Source: Alphaproteobacteria bacterium (GTDB lineage Bacteria > Pseudomonadota > Alphaproteobacteria > Rhizobiales > Hyphomicrobiaceae). Taken from it: a stretch of 39,963 nucleotides of DNA. How positions within the stretch are numbered: the stretch's first letter is position 1; each line of letters opens with the position of its first letter. Made by a program: the position numbers and the translations under genes. The notes beneath the pieces were generated by a model that ran no database searches, had not been told where the DNA came from, and worked only from the letters and a program-made list of their open reading frames with translations. Shown in pieces: positions 7,690-16,425 of the stretch. The stretch is from NCBI GenBank assembly GCA_018819265.1, contig JAHJQI010000080.1, positions 1-39,963 on the forward strand. Reading direction: 5' to 3'.

Positions 7690-8700
7690 TCAAACGAGAA
7701 CCGTTTCCACGGACCCGGCCTCGCAATTCTTCCATAATTCGATGGGATAGCGCAGATTTCGCTGAAATCTTGCCGCGAGCGAGTTTCTGGCGACTGCTTC
7801 GAAATCGGCTTCTCTGAAACCGAACTCTGATTCGATGAGTGCGAATTCGCCGTCCATGGTGCAATCGAACGAACCCGGGTCGTCGGTATTGATGCTGAAG
7901 TTCATCTTGAGATCGCGCGCCCGCCCGATCGGATGGCTGGCGATATCGCGAGCCGCGCCCATCTTCAGGTTGCTGGTCGGACAGAATTCGATGTGGACGT
8001 TTTCGGCGCATAGCCGCTCGACGAGACGCTCGTCACGAAAAGCGGCAATGCCGTGGCCGATTCTGTCGGCCCGTCCGACGTCGAGCGCTTCGGTGATTTC
8101 CTCCGGGCCGCCCAGTTCGCCCGCGTGGATCTCGATCCCGAGGCCGTGATCCTTGAGCACGCCAAACATCCTCTGGAACCTGGATGCCGGGCAGTCCCGC
8201 TCGAGACCGGCAATGGAGATACCGCAGATCCCGCCGGTCTTGGCCAAAGCAACGCAGCGCGCGATGTCCTTGTCGATCGCCTCGTCGGGAAGGCTGCGCG
8301 GCACGAGGAATAGAAACTCGACCTGGAGGAGGCCGCGCTCGCTCGACCGCACCCGCTCCTGGAACTCGGCGAACTCGTCGACGAGCGCGTCAGGATCACG
8401 CGCGAACATCATCGGCGAGATCATCATCTCCGCGTAGACGACGCCCTGCTGGACGAGCCGTTGCATGTGCGCCTCGAGGACCGGCAGATAGTCCCGCCAG
8501 CCCGCGCTCTTGTAGGGTTCGACACGCACGAGCCAGTCCGCGAACCCTTGCGGCCCCTCACCGAACCCCACCGGCCGCACGGTTTCCGGGCGTACCAGAA
8601 CTCTGTGCCCCGCCAGCTCGATCTCGCGCAGCAGCGGCGCGTTGAGCGTTCCGATCAGATGGCAGTGGAGTTCAACTTTAGGTATCGTTTCATGGACCAT
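7690..8700 (-). CDS. Adenosine deaminase family metallohydrolase
   Basis: The 336-residue protein has the amidohydrolase fold of the adenosine/AMP deaminase family, which removes the 6-amino group of adenine nucleosides using zinc. Visible active-site elements are PKVELHCHLIG with metal ligands H12 and H14, HAGEL with H192 and catalytic E195, RIGHG with H216, and NTDDP with metal ligand D273. All key residues are present, so it should be active. True substrate (adenosine, adenine or a modified nucleoside) cannot be told from sequence. Its start lies 46 nt inside the preceding DAC-like gene. This overlap is forced, because HCH is encoded within it. It is therefore probably translated from the same message as its two upstream neighbours. 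Confidence 0.88.
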   Translation of the reverse strand: MVHETIPKVELHCHLIGTLNAPLLREIELAGHRVLVRPETVRPVGFGEGPQGFADWLVRVEPYKSAGWRDYLPVLEAHMQRLVQQGVVYAEMMISPMMFARDPDALVDEFAEFQERVRSSERGLLQVEFLFLVPRSLPDEAIDKDIARCVALAKTGGICGISIAGLERDCPASRFQRMFGVLKDHGLGIEIHAGELGGPEEITEALDVGRADRIGHGIAAFRDERLVERLCAENVHIEFCPTSNLKMGAARDIASHPIGRARDLKMNFSINTDDPGSFDCTMDGEFALIESEFGFREADFEAVARNSLAARFQRNLRYPIELWKNCEAGSVETVLV

Positions 8701-10145
8701 TTGTCGCCTTTCGGGTTCATCGGCGGAACGATGTCGACGTAACCGTCCTGCGAAACGATGAAGATCATCGACGGGTACTGGCTGGAGGTGACGTAGTTGG
8801 CCGCCGAATTGTAGCGTCCGCCACGCTGCCATGTGCCGCTCGGCGTCGAACCGCCGTCCATGATCGCCCCCACCGCATGGACGTTGCCCTCGACGTCCGC
8901 GATCAGCGTCCCGTCGATGGCGGTCAGCTGCGTCGTCACTTCCGGCGTCAAGGCCACCGGACGGATCGGAATGCATTGCGACGACAGCCGCTGGGCTTCG
9001 TGACGCGCGCCCGGCGTGAACAGGATGTTGGTTCCGACCGGCTGCTCGGCGGCAATGGTGGCGATGTTCCACAATGTTTCGAGGCCATTGGCGTCGACCA
9101 TCGGCAGGCACTTCTTCACATGCGCCTGGAACACGTCTTTGGTCAGGATCCTGTCCACTTCGACGGGCGTGCCATAGGAGACCATGGCAAGCAGCTGCTC
9201 GCCGCGCTGCATGGTCCAGATGCCGCGGCCCTTGAACAGGATCTGATGGCATTCCTGGATCTGATCGAAATCGACGAAGCCGTAGAAGTAGTCGCCATCG
9301 AACAGCAGCGCGAACTGCTGGGACGCCATCTCGATCAGCTTGCGCGCGCCCGTGTTGTGCGACAGGTGGATGGGCCGGCGGAACTCGACGCTCGGACGGA
9401 TGTTGGCACTTCCGCGCTTGGCAAGAACGATATAGCCCGCGCCCGCACGCCCCTCGTACTGCGCCGCTGCCAGATCGCAGCACAGTTCATAGAGGCCGTA
9501 ATTCATTCGGCCGGTGGCTTCCTGAGAAAGCTTTTGTAGATAGAGCTGGGCCGCCGCTCGAGACAGAAGGTCGGGCGCAAGACCAAAAAACGTGTCCGAA
9601 TGGCGCGGCGACAGGCAGTACTGCAACGAAACGTAGAGCAGAGCATCGAACAGCTTTTTGATCTCGAACGGTTGCGGTTTGGTGCGTCCGCCCTCCACAG
9701 GCACGCCGGTCGGTGGGCCGCCCACCTCTCCGCGCCGCGTGATCAGGAAGCCGACCGTACGGTGGTCAAGTTCGGTCCGCGTCGACTTGAAGACGAATTC
9801 GCCTTCTCGGCAATCGATATCGAGGCCGTCGAAGTACCCGAGCATTGCCTCTTCCAGCGCCGGATCGCGCTCGTCTTCGCACGACACGAGCTGGATGCCC
9901 TTGACGTTCGCCGCGCGCTTCCTGCGGCTCGCCTCGTTGAAAACGGGATGGGGATCGGCACTCGAAGCGATCTGCACGCCGGCCTGATCGTGGATGATCA
10001 CGACAAAAGTAATGTCGCAGTCCGCATTGAACTTCACCAACAAGCTGCGCACCTGTTCAAAGGACTCCAGCGACACGGAAATCCGCTTGCCCGCGCAAGG
10101 TGCCTGCGGCTGCCGTTGCGGCCTGGTTTGAGGATCTTTCAACAC
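8655..10145 (-). CDS. Protein with C-terminal diadenylate-cyclase-like (DAC/DisA_N-like) domain
   Basis: This 496-residue soluble protein has an N-terminal alpha/beta region (about 20-150) of unknown type, a middle region (about 160-350), and a C-terminal domain from about 370 that follows the DAC fold. GARHEAQRLSSQ is followed by an IDGT strand with D411 (DGA in DisA), a GAIMDGG turn, the RGGRYNSA loop at 441-448 (GTRHRAA in DisA) and the SQDG turn at 465-468 (SE in DisA). I recall a family with RGARYNSA at this loop, described as DAC-like sensor domains (DACNV-type); the name needs checking. Because the catalytic RHR is RYN, it may bind rather than make a dinucleotide. The start is GTG with GAGG upstream. 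It sits 58 bp after the pentapeptide gene and overlaps the deaminase. Confidence 0.75.
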   Translation of the reverse strand: MLKDPQTRPQRQPQAPCAGKRISVSLESFEQVRSLLVKFNADCDITFVVIIHDQAGVQIASSADPHPVFNEASRRKRAANVKGIQLVSCEDERDPALEEAMLGYFDGLDIDCREGEFVFKSTRTELDHRTVGFLITRRGEVGGPPTGVPVEGGRTKPQPFEIKKLFDALLYVSLQYCLSPRHSDTFFGLAPDLLSRAAAQLYLQKLSQEATGRMNYGLYELCCDLAAAQYEGRAGAGYIVLAKRGSANIRPSVEFRRPIHLSHNTGARKLIEMASQQFALLFDGDYFYGFVDFDQIQECHQILFKGRGIWTMQRGEQLLAMVSYGTPVEVDRILTKDVFQAHVKKCLPMVDANGLETLWNIATIAAEQPVGTNILFTPGARHEAQRLSSQCIPIRPVALTPEVTTQLTAIDGTLIADVEGNVHAVGAIMDGGSTPSGTWQRGGRYNSAANYVTSSQYPSMIFIVSQDGYVDIVPPMNPKGDKWSMKRYLKLNSTAI

Positions 10146-10203
10146 GATTGGCTACGCCTCACTGGTAAACTGCCCTTCCGAATGGCTCTTTCCGTGCCGC
10201 CCC

Positions 10204-11088
10204 TCAGGCAGGCGCCGTGCTGTCCTGGAAATCCCCGCCGCCAGCGACGTACATGTCCTCGAACTTCGGCAGCGATGCGAATTCGGCTTTTGCGAACCAC
10301 GCCGCTCCGTTGACATCGACCCGGCTGAGATCGACGCCTTCGAGGAACTTCGCCCCTTCGAACCCGCATGACTTCTGGAACATCGAGCGCTCGAATGAGG
10401 CCGGTCCGGAGAATTCGCAGTTCGTGAACGCGGCGGCATCGCCGAAGCGGGAATCCGCGAACGCGGCTTCGCCGATCTTGGCATCCGAGAACCACGCGCC
10501 GCGCGCAAAGTCGGTATGCTCGAACATGGCCTGCCCGAGGATCTGCGCCTGCCGGAACTGGCCGGCCTGCATGAAGACCGAATTCGCAAAATCAGCGAGG
10601 CTGTAGAACGTCGCCCGCTCGAAATTCGCTTCACCCATGAACGAGACCTGACGGAAGGCCGCCGTCCCGTAGAACGTCGAACCCTGGAACCAGCAGTCGG
10701 CCTCGAATTCGCTGCCGCAGAAGTCGGCGCGGCCCGGAAAGACCAGCGCTGCGAAATCGACTTCTTCGGTGAAGCGCGTGCCCGAAAAGTTGGCGATCGC
10801 AAGGGCGTCGCACACCGCGCCAAGCGCCGGATCGCTGCCCGCAATGCCGCGCACTTCGAGCATATCCTGTGACCATGTGTTCCAGGCGGTCCGCCCGCTG
10901 GCAAAACGGCCCATCGTCGCCAGGCGCTGTTCGAAGTGCGCCTTCTCCGAAATCGGGCCGATATCGCCGAGAAGGGCGCGCGCCAGCTGCACGATATCGT
11001 CGCCGTAATCGGTGTTCTCGACCCACGGATTGAGGAGCTTCAGTTCCGCGACAACGGTCGAGTTGCGCTGGGGATTGAACTTGGTCAT
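10204..11088 (-). CDS. Pentapeptide-repeat protein
   Basis: The protein has 294 residues. The first 90 are helical and unrecognised. From about 94 to 285 the sequence shows a five-residue periodicity with phenylalanine or leucine at the centre, such as ANFSG TRFTE EVDFA, typical of right-handed quadrilateral beta helices (the F-rich pentapeptide_3 style). Such proteins serve as scaffolds or protein- and DNA-mimicking surfaces, for example Qnr; no Qnr-specific features are seen. There is no signal peptide or membrane segment. ATG 11088 has AGG at short spacing; the longer frame to 11169 adds a basic stretch unlike a protein start. It is the first gene of the minus-strand cassette with the DAC-like protein and the deaminase. 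The 306 bp upstream (11089-11394) hold only presumed promoter sequence. Confidence 0.8.
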   Translation of the reverse strand: MTKFNPQRNSTVVAELKLLNPWVENTDYGDDIVQLARALLGDIGPISEKAHFEQRLATMGRFASGRTAWNTWSQDMLEVRGIAGSDPALGAVCDALAIANFSGTRFTEEVDFAALVFPGRADFCGSEFEADCWFQGSTFYGTAAFRQVSFMGEANFERATFYSLADFANSVFMQAGQFRQAQILGQAMFEHTDFARGAWFSDAKIGEAAFADSRFGDAAAFTNCEFSGPASFERSMFQKSCGFEGAKFLEGVDLSRVDVNGAAWFAKAEFASLPKFEDMYVAGGGDFQDSTAPA

Positions 11089-11394
11089 TGGCCTGATGCG
11101 TCCAAATCTTTGAGCCTGGCTCGGGAGATAAAGACGCCTCCCCGGCAACGATGCCGGAGCCTGCTCCATTTCGTTTCAAATTGCGCCGAAACGAAATGCG
11201 CCATTCAACTCTCGAACCCCGCCGTCGTGGTTTTACCCGCGTTCGGGAAAAGCCGCTCCGGTCATTGAGGTCAAACGGTAATTGGGCCGCGTAAAGATAC
11301 TGCTAAGTTTAACGGCAAAAGGCCTGCGATCGAACCCCTGGGCGAACGTCCCGCCCTGGACGAAGACGGCGCGCGTCGCCGTGAGAAAGGTGGG

Positions 11395-12507
11395 CTAACC
11401 CGCCGCTTCCGCTTTCCGCCGGACAACCACCTTCGACAGGAACGCGAGCATCTCGCCGGCAGACTGCAAACCTTCGGCGGCAAACATCGTCTCCAGATCG
11501 TCGATCACGAAGCTGCGGTAATAGGGTTCATGAAACCGCACCGGAAACGCCTCGAGCAGGCCGTCCCAATTCGGCTTGTCGCCCATCTGCAGGCTGTCGA
11601 TGAAGACGAACAGACCGCCCGGCTTCAACATCCGCGCAATTTCACGGGTCACGACGCGGCGCACTTCGGGGGGCAGTTCGTGAAAAAGAAAGATGCAGGT
11701 GACGATATCCTGGCTGGCATCCTCGAAGGGCAGCGCTTCGGCATTGGCAAACACCAGACGCGCCGGCCTCAGCCGCCCCATGTGTCGTCGCGCTTCCTCA
11801 AGGTAGGCCTGGCTCAAGTCGCAACCCGTAAGGCGCATCGCCGGAAACGCCCGGCGTACGTCGCTGAGGAAGCGGCCCGTGCCGCAGGCCACGTCGATGA
11901 GGCTGACCCGGCGCTGATCGCGTCCGTGCATGAACTCCGCGATCGGACGCAATCCTGCCCGCCGCATCGCCGCCGCCGCGCCATAAAACAGCGTTTCGAC
12001 CTGCACATCGTAGAGCCGTGCGGAGCCATCGGTGAGATAGCCGCCCGTCTGGAAGTGAAAGTCCTGCGTGAAATAGTCGGGCAACGCTTCATGATGTCCC
12101 GTCACGTCGCCGGCCGCGTCGCGGACGCTGGAGGCGTCCCGCTCCTGGCGGCGGCTGACCAGTTCGGGCAGGTCCTGGAACATCGCCCTGAGCCTGCGCA
12201 GGTGCTCGATCGGGCTTGATGCTTCTTCATCTCCCGGCGGATAAAGCCCCGCGGCGACGGCTTCGGCATCGGCCCGCAGCAGCGCCCGCGCATCGCTGAG
12301 CAATTCCTCGCGGTTCGGCACCGGCCGCGTTGGCGTGAATTCGGCGGGCTTCGACATCCTGCGCGATCGCCGCTGCAGCATCAGGTTGATGCCGCTGTAC
12401 CAGGCCATGCGCGCAACGTTGCCGGCCAACTGCAGCGCCATCCCAAGCCTGTCGGCGCCGTCCCGATGACCGCCGCCAACCTTGTCCGCCGTCGTTCGGC
12501 CAACCAT
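11395..12507 (-). CDS. Class I SAM-dependent methyltransferase
   Basis: The protein has 370 residues. The C-terminal 190 form a Rossmann methyltransferase: motif I DVACGTGRFL near residues 205-214, an acidic post-I region GCDLSQAYLEEAR, FANAEALPFEDAS for adenine binding, and FHELPPEVRRVV after motif IV. The N-terminal half carries the conserved phrase FHFQTGGYLTDGSARLYD, which defines a subfamily shared with cyanobacteria and plastids but does not reveal the substrate. ATG 12507 is preceded by AGGAGG at 10 nt, a strong reason to reject the longer frame to 12567. It is divergent from the sirtuin gene at 12646, and the 138-bp gap probably holds both promoters. Confidence 0.85.
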   Translation of the reverse strand: MVGRTTADKVGGGHRDGADRLGMALQLAGNVARMAWYSGINLMLQRRSRRMSKPAEFTPTRPVPNREELLSDARALLRADAEAVAAGLYPPGDEEASSPIEHLRRLRAMFQDLPELVSRRQERDASSVRDAAGDVTGHHEALPDYFTQDFHFQTGGYLTDGSARLYDVQVETLFYGAAAAMRRAGLRPIAEFMHGRDQRRVSLIDVACGTGRFLSDVRRAFPAMRLTGCDLSQAYLEEARRHMGRLRPARLVFANAEALPFEDASQDIVTCIFLFHELPPEVRRVVTREIARMLKPGGLFVFIDSLQMGDKPNWDGLLEAFPVRFHEPYYRSFVIDDLETMFAAEGLQSAGEMLAFLSKVVVRRKAEAAG

Positions 12508-12645
12508 GTCTCGAACGCCTCCTGCGATACGTAATCGCCCCCGCCAAACGCCGCCGGCTGTAATCAACGCGCCGCTGAACTATCGCAAAAGCGTCATTTG
12601 TGCGATTGCTGTACGGCGCTGCACAATCACGGAGACTGCCGAAGC

Positions 12646-13350
12646 ATGCCACGCCATGAAAAGATCGTCATCCTGACAGGAGCCGGTTTGTCGGCTGAAT
12701 CGGGCCTTGCGACATTTCGCGACAGCGGCGGCATCTGGGCACAATACGACTACCGCGACGTCGCAACCCCGGACGGCTTCCAGCGCAATCCCAACCTCGT
12801 CTACGAATTTTATAACATGCGCCGCCGCGAAGCCGCCAAGGCTGTCCCCAATGCCGCCCATGCCGCGCTTGCGCGCTTGCAGCGCGACTATCCCGGCGAC
12901 GTGCTGCTGGTCACCCAGAATATCGACGATCTCCTCGAACAGGCAGGCGCGCAAAACCTCATCCACATGCATGGCGAGATGACGAAAATGCTGTGCACGC
13001 ACTGCGATGCCCGCCTGCCGTGGGCCGAGGACCTGTCCGCCGATCTCGCCTGCCCCGAATGCGAACTGATCGGCGGCATGCGCCCCGCCGTCGTCTGGTT
13101 CGGCGAGGTGCCCTACGAGATGGCGCGCATCGCCACAGCCCTCGGCGCCTGCGATCTGTTCATCGCCATCGGCACCAGCGGCAACGTCTATCCGGCGGCA
13201 AGCTTTGTCGCAGCCGCCCTCGAAGCCGGCGCCCATACCGTCGAACTGAACCTTGAGCCGTCCGATACCGCGGGCTATTTCGCCGAACGCCTGCACGGCC
13301 CGGCGACCGAAATCGTCCCCGCCTACATCGACCGGCTGTTAAGCGAATAG
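12646..13350 (+). CDS. cobB: NAD-dependent protein deacylase, sirtuin class III type
   Basis: This 234-residue enzyme removes acyl groups from lysines using NAD+, yielding O-acyl-ADP-ribose and nicotinamide. It shows the NAD motif GAGLSAESG at 12-20, QNID at 91-94, catalytic H109 in HMHGE, and a zinc ribbon of C117, C120, C136 and C139. Y56 and R59 in FYNMR match the Tyr-x-x-Arg pair that recognises succinyl and malonyl groups in SIRT5 and E. coli CobB, so desuccinylase activity is likely. GGAGA lies about 10 nt before ATG 12646. It converges with the RNA methyltransferase gene, which ends 32 bp downstream. Confidence 0.93.
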   Translation: MPRHEKIVILTGAGLSAESGLATFRDSGGIWAQYDYRDVATPDGFQRNPNLVYEFYNMRRREAAKAVPNAAHAALARLQRDYPGDVLLVTQNIDDLLEQAGAQNLIHMHGEMTKMLCTHCDARLPWAEDLSADLACPECELIGGMRPAVVWFGEVPYEMARIATALGACDLFIAIGTSGNVYPAASFVAAALEAGAHTVELNLEPSDTAGYFAERLHGPATEIVPAYIDRLLSE

Positions 13351-13382
13351 AAGGTGGCCTGCGGGCGAACTCCGCTTCGCGT

Positions 13383-14654
13383 TCAACGGCGCAGCACCGC
13401 CACCACCTCGACGTGGGCGGTGAACAGGAACTGGTCGATCGGGCTCACGCTGTCGAGCCTGTAGCCGCCGTCGATGAGGATGCGCAGATCGCGCGCCAAA
13501 GTTGCCGGATTGCAGGAGACGGCAACCACCACAGGCACCTTCGACTTCGCCAGCATTTCGGCCTGCGCCTTCGCCCCGGCGCGCGGCGGATCGAACACGA
13601 CGAGATCGAACGGCTCCAGTTCCTTGCGCGCCAATGGCTCCTGGAAAAGGTCGCGCCGCCGCGTCTCGATTCCGCGCACTCCCTGCGTCCTGCGCTTTGC
13701 GTCTTCCAGCGCCTCGATCGCGATCGGGTCGTTGTCCATGGCCACGACCTTCGCTTTTGCGGCGAGCGCGAAAGTGAAGGCACCGACACCACAGAACAGA
13801 TCGGCGGCCTGTTTCGCACGCTTGCCGAAGGCGCCAGCGATTATGGCAGCCATTGCCGCCTCCGCCTCCCGCGAGGCCTGAAGAAAGACGCTCGGCGGCG
13901 GCACGACTTCGGCTGAACCGCATCGGATGAACGGCTGCGCCGCCTGATAGAGTGGTTCGCGATCGAAGCACAGGCGCACCAGGCCAAGGTCGGCCGCCTG
14001 CTGGGCCAGTGCCGCCCGCTGCTTCGGCGAGGTCTTGATCGTGCTCCCTGAGATATCGACGTCGAGCCCGTTCTCGGCCCGAAGCACATGCACGCGCAGA
14101 TCCTTGCGATCCTCGATCAACGGACCGATTAAGTTCCGCAGACCGGGAAGAACGCCAACGATCTCAGGCGCCAGTACGGAGCACATCTCCAGATCGATCA
14201 GATCATGACTTCCCGCCGCATGAAAACCGATCTGCACCGACCGCCCCTGCCGGCGCGCCGTCAGCACCGCCCGCCGCCGCGCGCCGAGTCCAACCGCGAT
14301 GGTCGGGTCCAGTTCGGCCGCGATCCCGCGTGCGCCTAGAGCCTGCGTGACGAGCCCGCGCTTCCACAGCGTATAGGCGTCCGGCGCCAAATGTTGCAGG
14401 GCGCAGCCGCCGCAGCCGATGCCCTCGTGATTGCAAGCTTCGAACGCCGGACCGAAATGCCGGCAGACCGGCGCGACCCGCTGAAGCGACGGCTCCAGCA
14501 CGCGAACGAGCCGCCCCCGCTCACCCTCGGCTTCGGCCTCGACCGTTTCACCGGGGAGCGCGAACGGCACGAACACCGTCCCCTGCGCCGCCTCGGCGAC
14601 ACCGTCGCCCTGCGCTCCAAGCCGCGCGATCGTCAACTTCTGCGTCTCACCCAT
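13383..14654 (-). CDS. rlmD: 23S rRNA (uracil-5-)-methyltransferase, RumA/RlmD family
   Basis: This 423-residue enzyme methylates a uridine C5 in RNA using SAM. A short TRAM-like N-terminus (about 1-55) is followed by cysteines C64, C74, C81 and C84 that match the iron-sulfur cluster of RumA-type enzymes. Later come the SAM motif DLFCGVGAFTFALA, the DPPRAG segment and the catalytic nucleophile C382 in SCNPATLARDL. Orthology to RlmD rather than RlmC is a best guess, as alphaproteobacteria often carry a single enzyme of this type. Its ATG overlaps the tlyA stop by 8 bp, so the two RNA methyltransferases form one operon. Confidence 0.9.
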   Translation of the reverse strand: MGETQKLTIARLGAQGDGVAEAAQGTVFVPFALPGETVEAEAEGERGRLVRVLEPSLQRVAPVCRHFGPAFEACNHEGIGCGGCALQHLAPDAYTLWKRGLVTQALGARGIAAELDPTIAVGLGARRRAVLTARRQGRSVQIGFHAAGSHDLIDLEMCSVLAPEIVGVLPGLRNLIGPLIEDRKDLRVHVLRAENGLDVDISGSTIKTSPKQRAALAQQAADLGLVRLCFDREPLYQAAQPFIRCGSAEVVPPPSVFLQASREAEAAMAAIIAGAFGKRAKQAADLFCGVGAFTFALAAKAKVVAMDNDPIAIEALEDAKRRTQGVRGIETRRRDLFQEPLARKELEPFDLVVFDPPRAGAKAQAEMLAKSKVPVVVAVSCNPATLARDLRILIDGGYRLDSVSPIDQFLFTAHVEVVAVLRR

Positions 14655-15381
14655 CGCGTCGCGCCCCGATCAGATATTCGTCGTTGCCCTTCTTGCCGGG
14701 CAGCGGCGAGGGCAGACAGCCAAGCACACGCCAGCCGCGGTGGGTCAGAAACGTACTCACACGATCCAGCACATTCGCGATTTCCGCCTCCTCGCGCACC
14801 AAGCCGCCCTTGCCGACACCTTTTCGCCCGACCTCGAACTGCGGCTTGACCAGCGCCACCAGCCAGCAATCCGCGCCGGCGAACGACAGGGCCGACGGCA
14901 GAACCTGCAGGAGCGAGATGAAGCTCACATCGACGACGATTGCCGAGACCGTCTCACCGATCTGCGCTTGCGTGAGGCGGCGCGCATCTTGCCCCTCAAG
15001 CGACACGACCCTGGTGTCCGTTGCGAGTTCGCCCGCCAGTTGACCGCGGCCGACATCCACCGCGTACACCTTGCGCGCGCCGCCTTCCAGAAGAACCTGG
15101 GTGAACCCGCCGGTCGAGGAACCGATATCGAGCCCGACGCACCCGTCAGGCGACAGGTCGAAGCCGCGCAGCCCCGCGAGTAACTTGGCGCCGCTGCGGG
15201 CCACGTAGGCATTGGCTTCGCTGTCGACCTCGATGTCGGCATCGGGCGAAACGAGCTGGCCGGCCTTCTGCGCCACCTCTCCGCCAATCCGCACCGCCCC
15301 CCGGGCTATGAGATCTCGCGCCCGCGAGCGGGACTGCACGAGACCCCGGGCGGCGAGGACATGATCGAGGCGCTGGCGCAT
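14647..15381 (-). CDS. tlyA: TlyA family rRNA 2'-O-ribose methyltransferase
   Basis: The protein has 244 residues. An N-terminal S4 RNA-binding domain (about 1-62, RLDHVLAARGLVQSRSRARDLI) is joined to an FtsJ/RrmJ-type methyltransferase. The SAM motif LDIGSSTGGFTQ lies near 84-95, VVDVSFISL carries a catalytic-type Asp, and VKPQFE supplies the catalytic Lys. TlyA methylates ribose in 16S and/or 23S rRNA, and the mycobacterial enzyme controls capreomycin sensitivity. It is the first gene of a two-gene minus-strand operon with the uracil methyltransferase. There is no clear Shine-Dalgarno at this ATG, but it gives the normal family start MRxRLDxxL. Confidence 0.93.
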   Translation of the reverse strand: MRQRLDHVLAARGLVQSRSRARDLIARGAVRIGGEVAQKAGQLVSPDADIEVDSEANAYVARSGAKLLAGLRGFDLSPDGCVGLDIGSSTGGFTQVLLEGGARKVYAVDVGRGQLAGELATDTRVVSLEGQDARRLTQAQIGETVSAIVVDVSFISLLQVLPSALSFAGADCWLVALVKPQFEVGRKGVGKGGLVREEAEIANVLDRVSTFLTHRGWRVLGCLPSPLPGKKGNDEYLIGARRDG

Positions 15382-15609
15382 GGCGTACTACGATGGCTGA
15401 AATTCGAACATCACAAGGACCGGTCGCGAAGTGGCATCCCAACAGGCGACGGCCTTCATTAACTGAGATAGGGCTTTTCAGATTTAGCTGGAAGCCAGTC
15501 GCAGGCGCCTGATGGCGCCAAGTCTAAGTAACGGACCGGCAATGAATTGCCAGCCCGCTGCAAGAGCGAACCTTTGATTGTCGCCGGCCGCACTTTGCCG
15601 ACAGGCGAA

Positions 15610-15984
15610 TTACGCGGCGACCGATTCGGCCGCCTTCGGCTTTCGGGGCTTGCCGCGAGGCGCCGCTGGTGCAGTCCTGGAACTGCTTGAACGCGTTTCG
15701 ACAGCGACTTGGGCAACGCCGACGCCGCCTTCGCTGCTGCTGCTCTCAACCGCAGCGGACTCCAGCGCCGCATGGGCTTCGTCGCGGTGTGTCCGGCAGA
15801 CCGAGCGCGTCGCGGCAACGCCAGGCAGGACCTCGCGCAATTCCAGAAGCATGCGCTCGTAAGCGTAGTCCACCGCATCGAGCTGTCGCGCGGCGGCCTC
15901 GTGCAGTTCCTCGATCTGCCTGGCTTGAGCCAGGCCCTCGTTGACGATCGAATTGACCCGCGACCATTGCGTTTCCGAATCCAT
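15610..15984 (-). CDS. Small conserved helical hypothetical protein with basic low-complexity tail
   Basis: A 124-residue product from ATG 15984 begins with a compact helical stretch (SRVNSIVNEGLAQARQIEEL, then AVDYAYERMLLELREVL) that resembles a conserved rhizobial family of unknown function. It ends in a disordered tail rich in S, E, A, K and P. The same frame stays open upstream to GTG 16425 (271 codons). That extension begins with a convincing membrane helix (residues about 12-32), but its middle is arginine-rich and unlike a folded protein. Either the short form is the gene, or an old frameshift has joined two pieces. No strong Shine-Dalgarno precedes 15984. No function can be assigned. 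Confidence 0.55.
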   Translation of the reverse strand: MDSETQWSRVNSIVNEGLAQARQIEELHEAAARQLDAVDYAYERMLLELREVLPGVAATRSVCRTHRDEAHAALESAAVESSSSEGGVGVAQVAVETRSSSSRTAPAAPRGKPRKPKAAESVAA

Positions 15985-16425
15985 TCTCTGGGGCCCGCCG
16001 CTTGCAACGCATGCACTGTGATCGTTTGACGTCGCCGGATCCGCCGCGCATTGGGCCGGCGCCAGTGCCGGCGCGGCCCGGACGCCCGTGAAGCCAATGC
16101 GACGAGAATCGAATCCTGATTGATTCGCAAGCCTTTGCGCAGTCTCGCCAGGCGCTGCGGCAAGGAACCATGCCGCGAGTCGGACGACGTCCCGAGACCG
16201 GGATCGGATCGCGGTACTTTGAGCCGGGTGCGCCAACCGGGTTGCCAGCCGATGGCGGATAGGCCGCCGCCCGCCGCCGACGACGGCGCCGGCCTTACGC
16301 GCAACGCCATCGTTCATGCCGGCCGCGGACAGCCGAAAACCCGCAAGCGCGATACTGACGAGCACGATCAAGGAGAAAATGGCAATTCCCTCAATTCCAA
16401 AGAGGGACTGAAGTTCGGAGGTCAC

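Noticed and set aside
7690..9483. 597-codon extension of the deaminase upstream of 8700
   Set aside because: The added part is the DAC-like gene read in the wrong frame.
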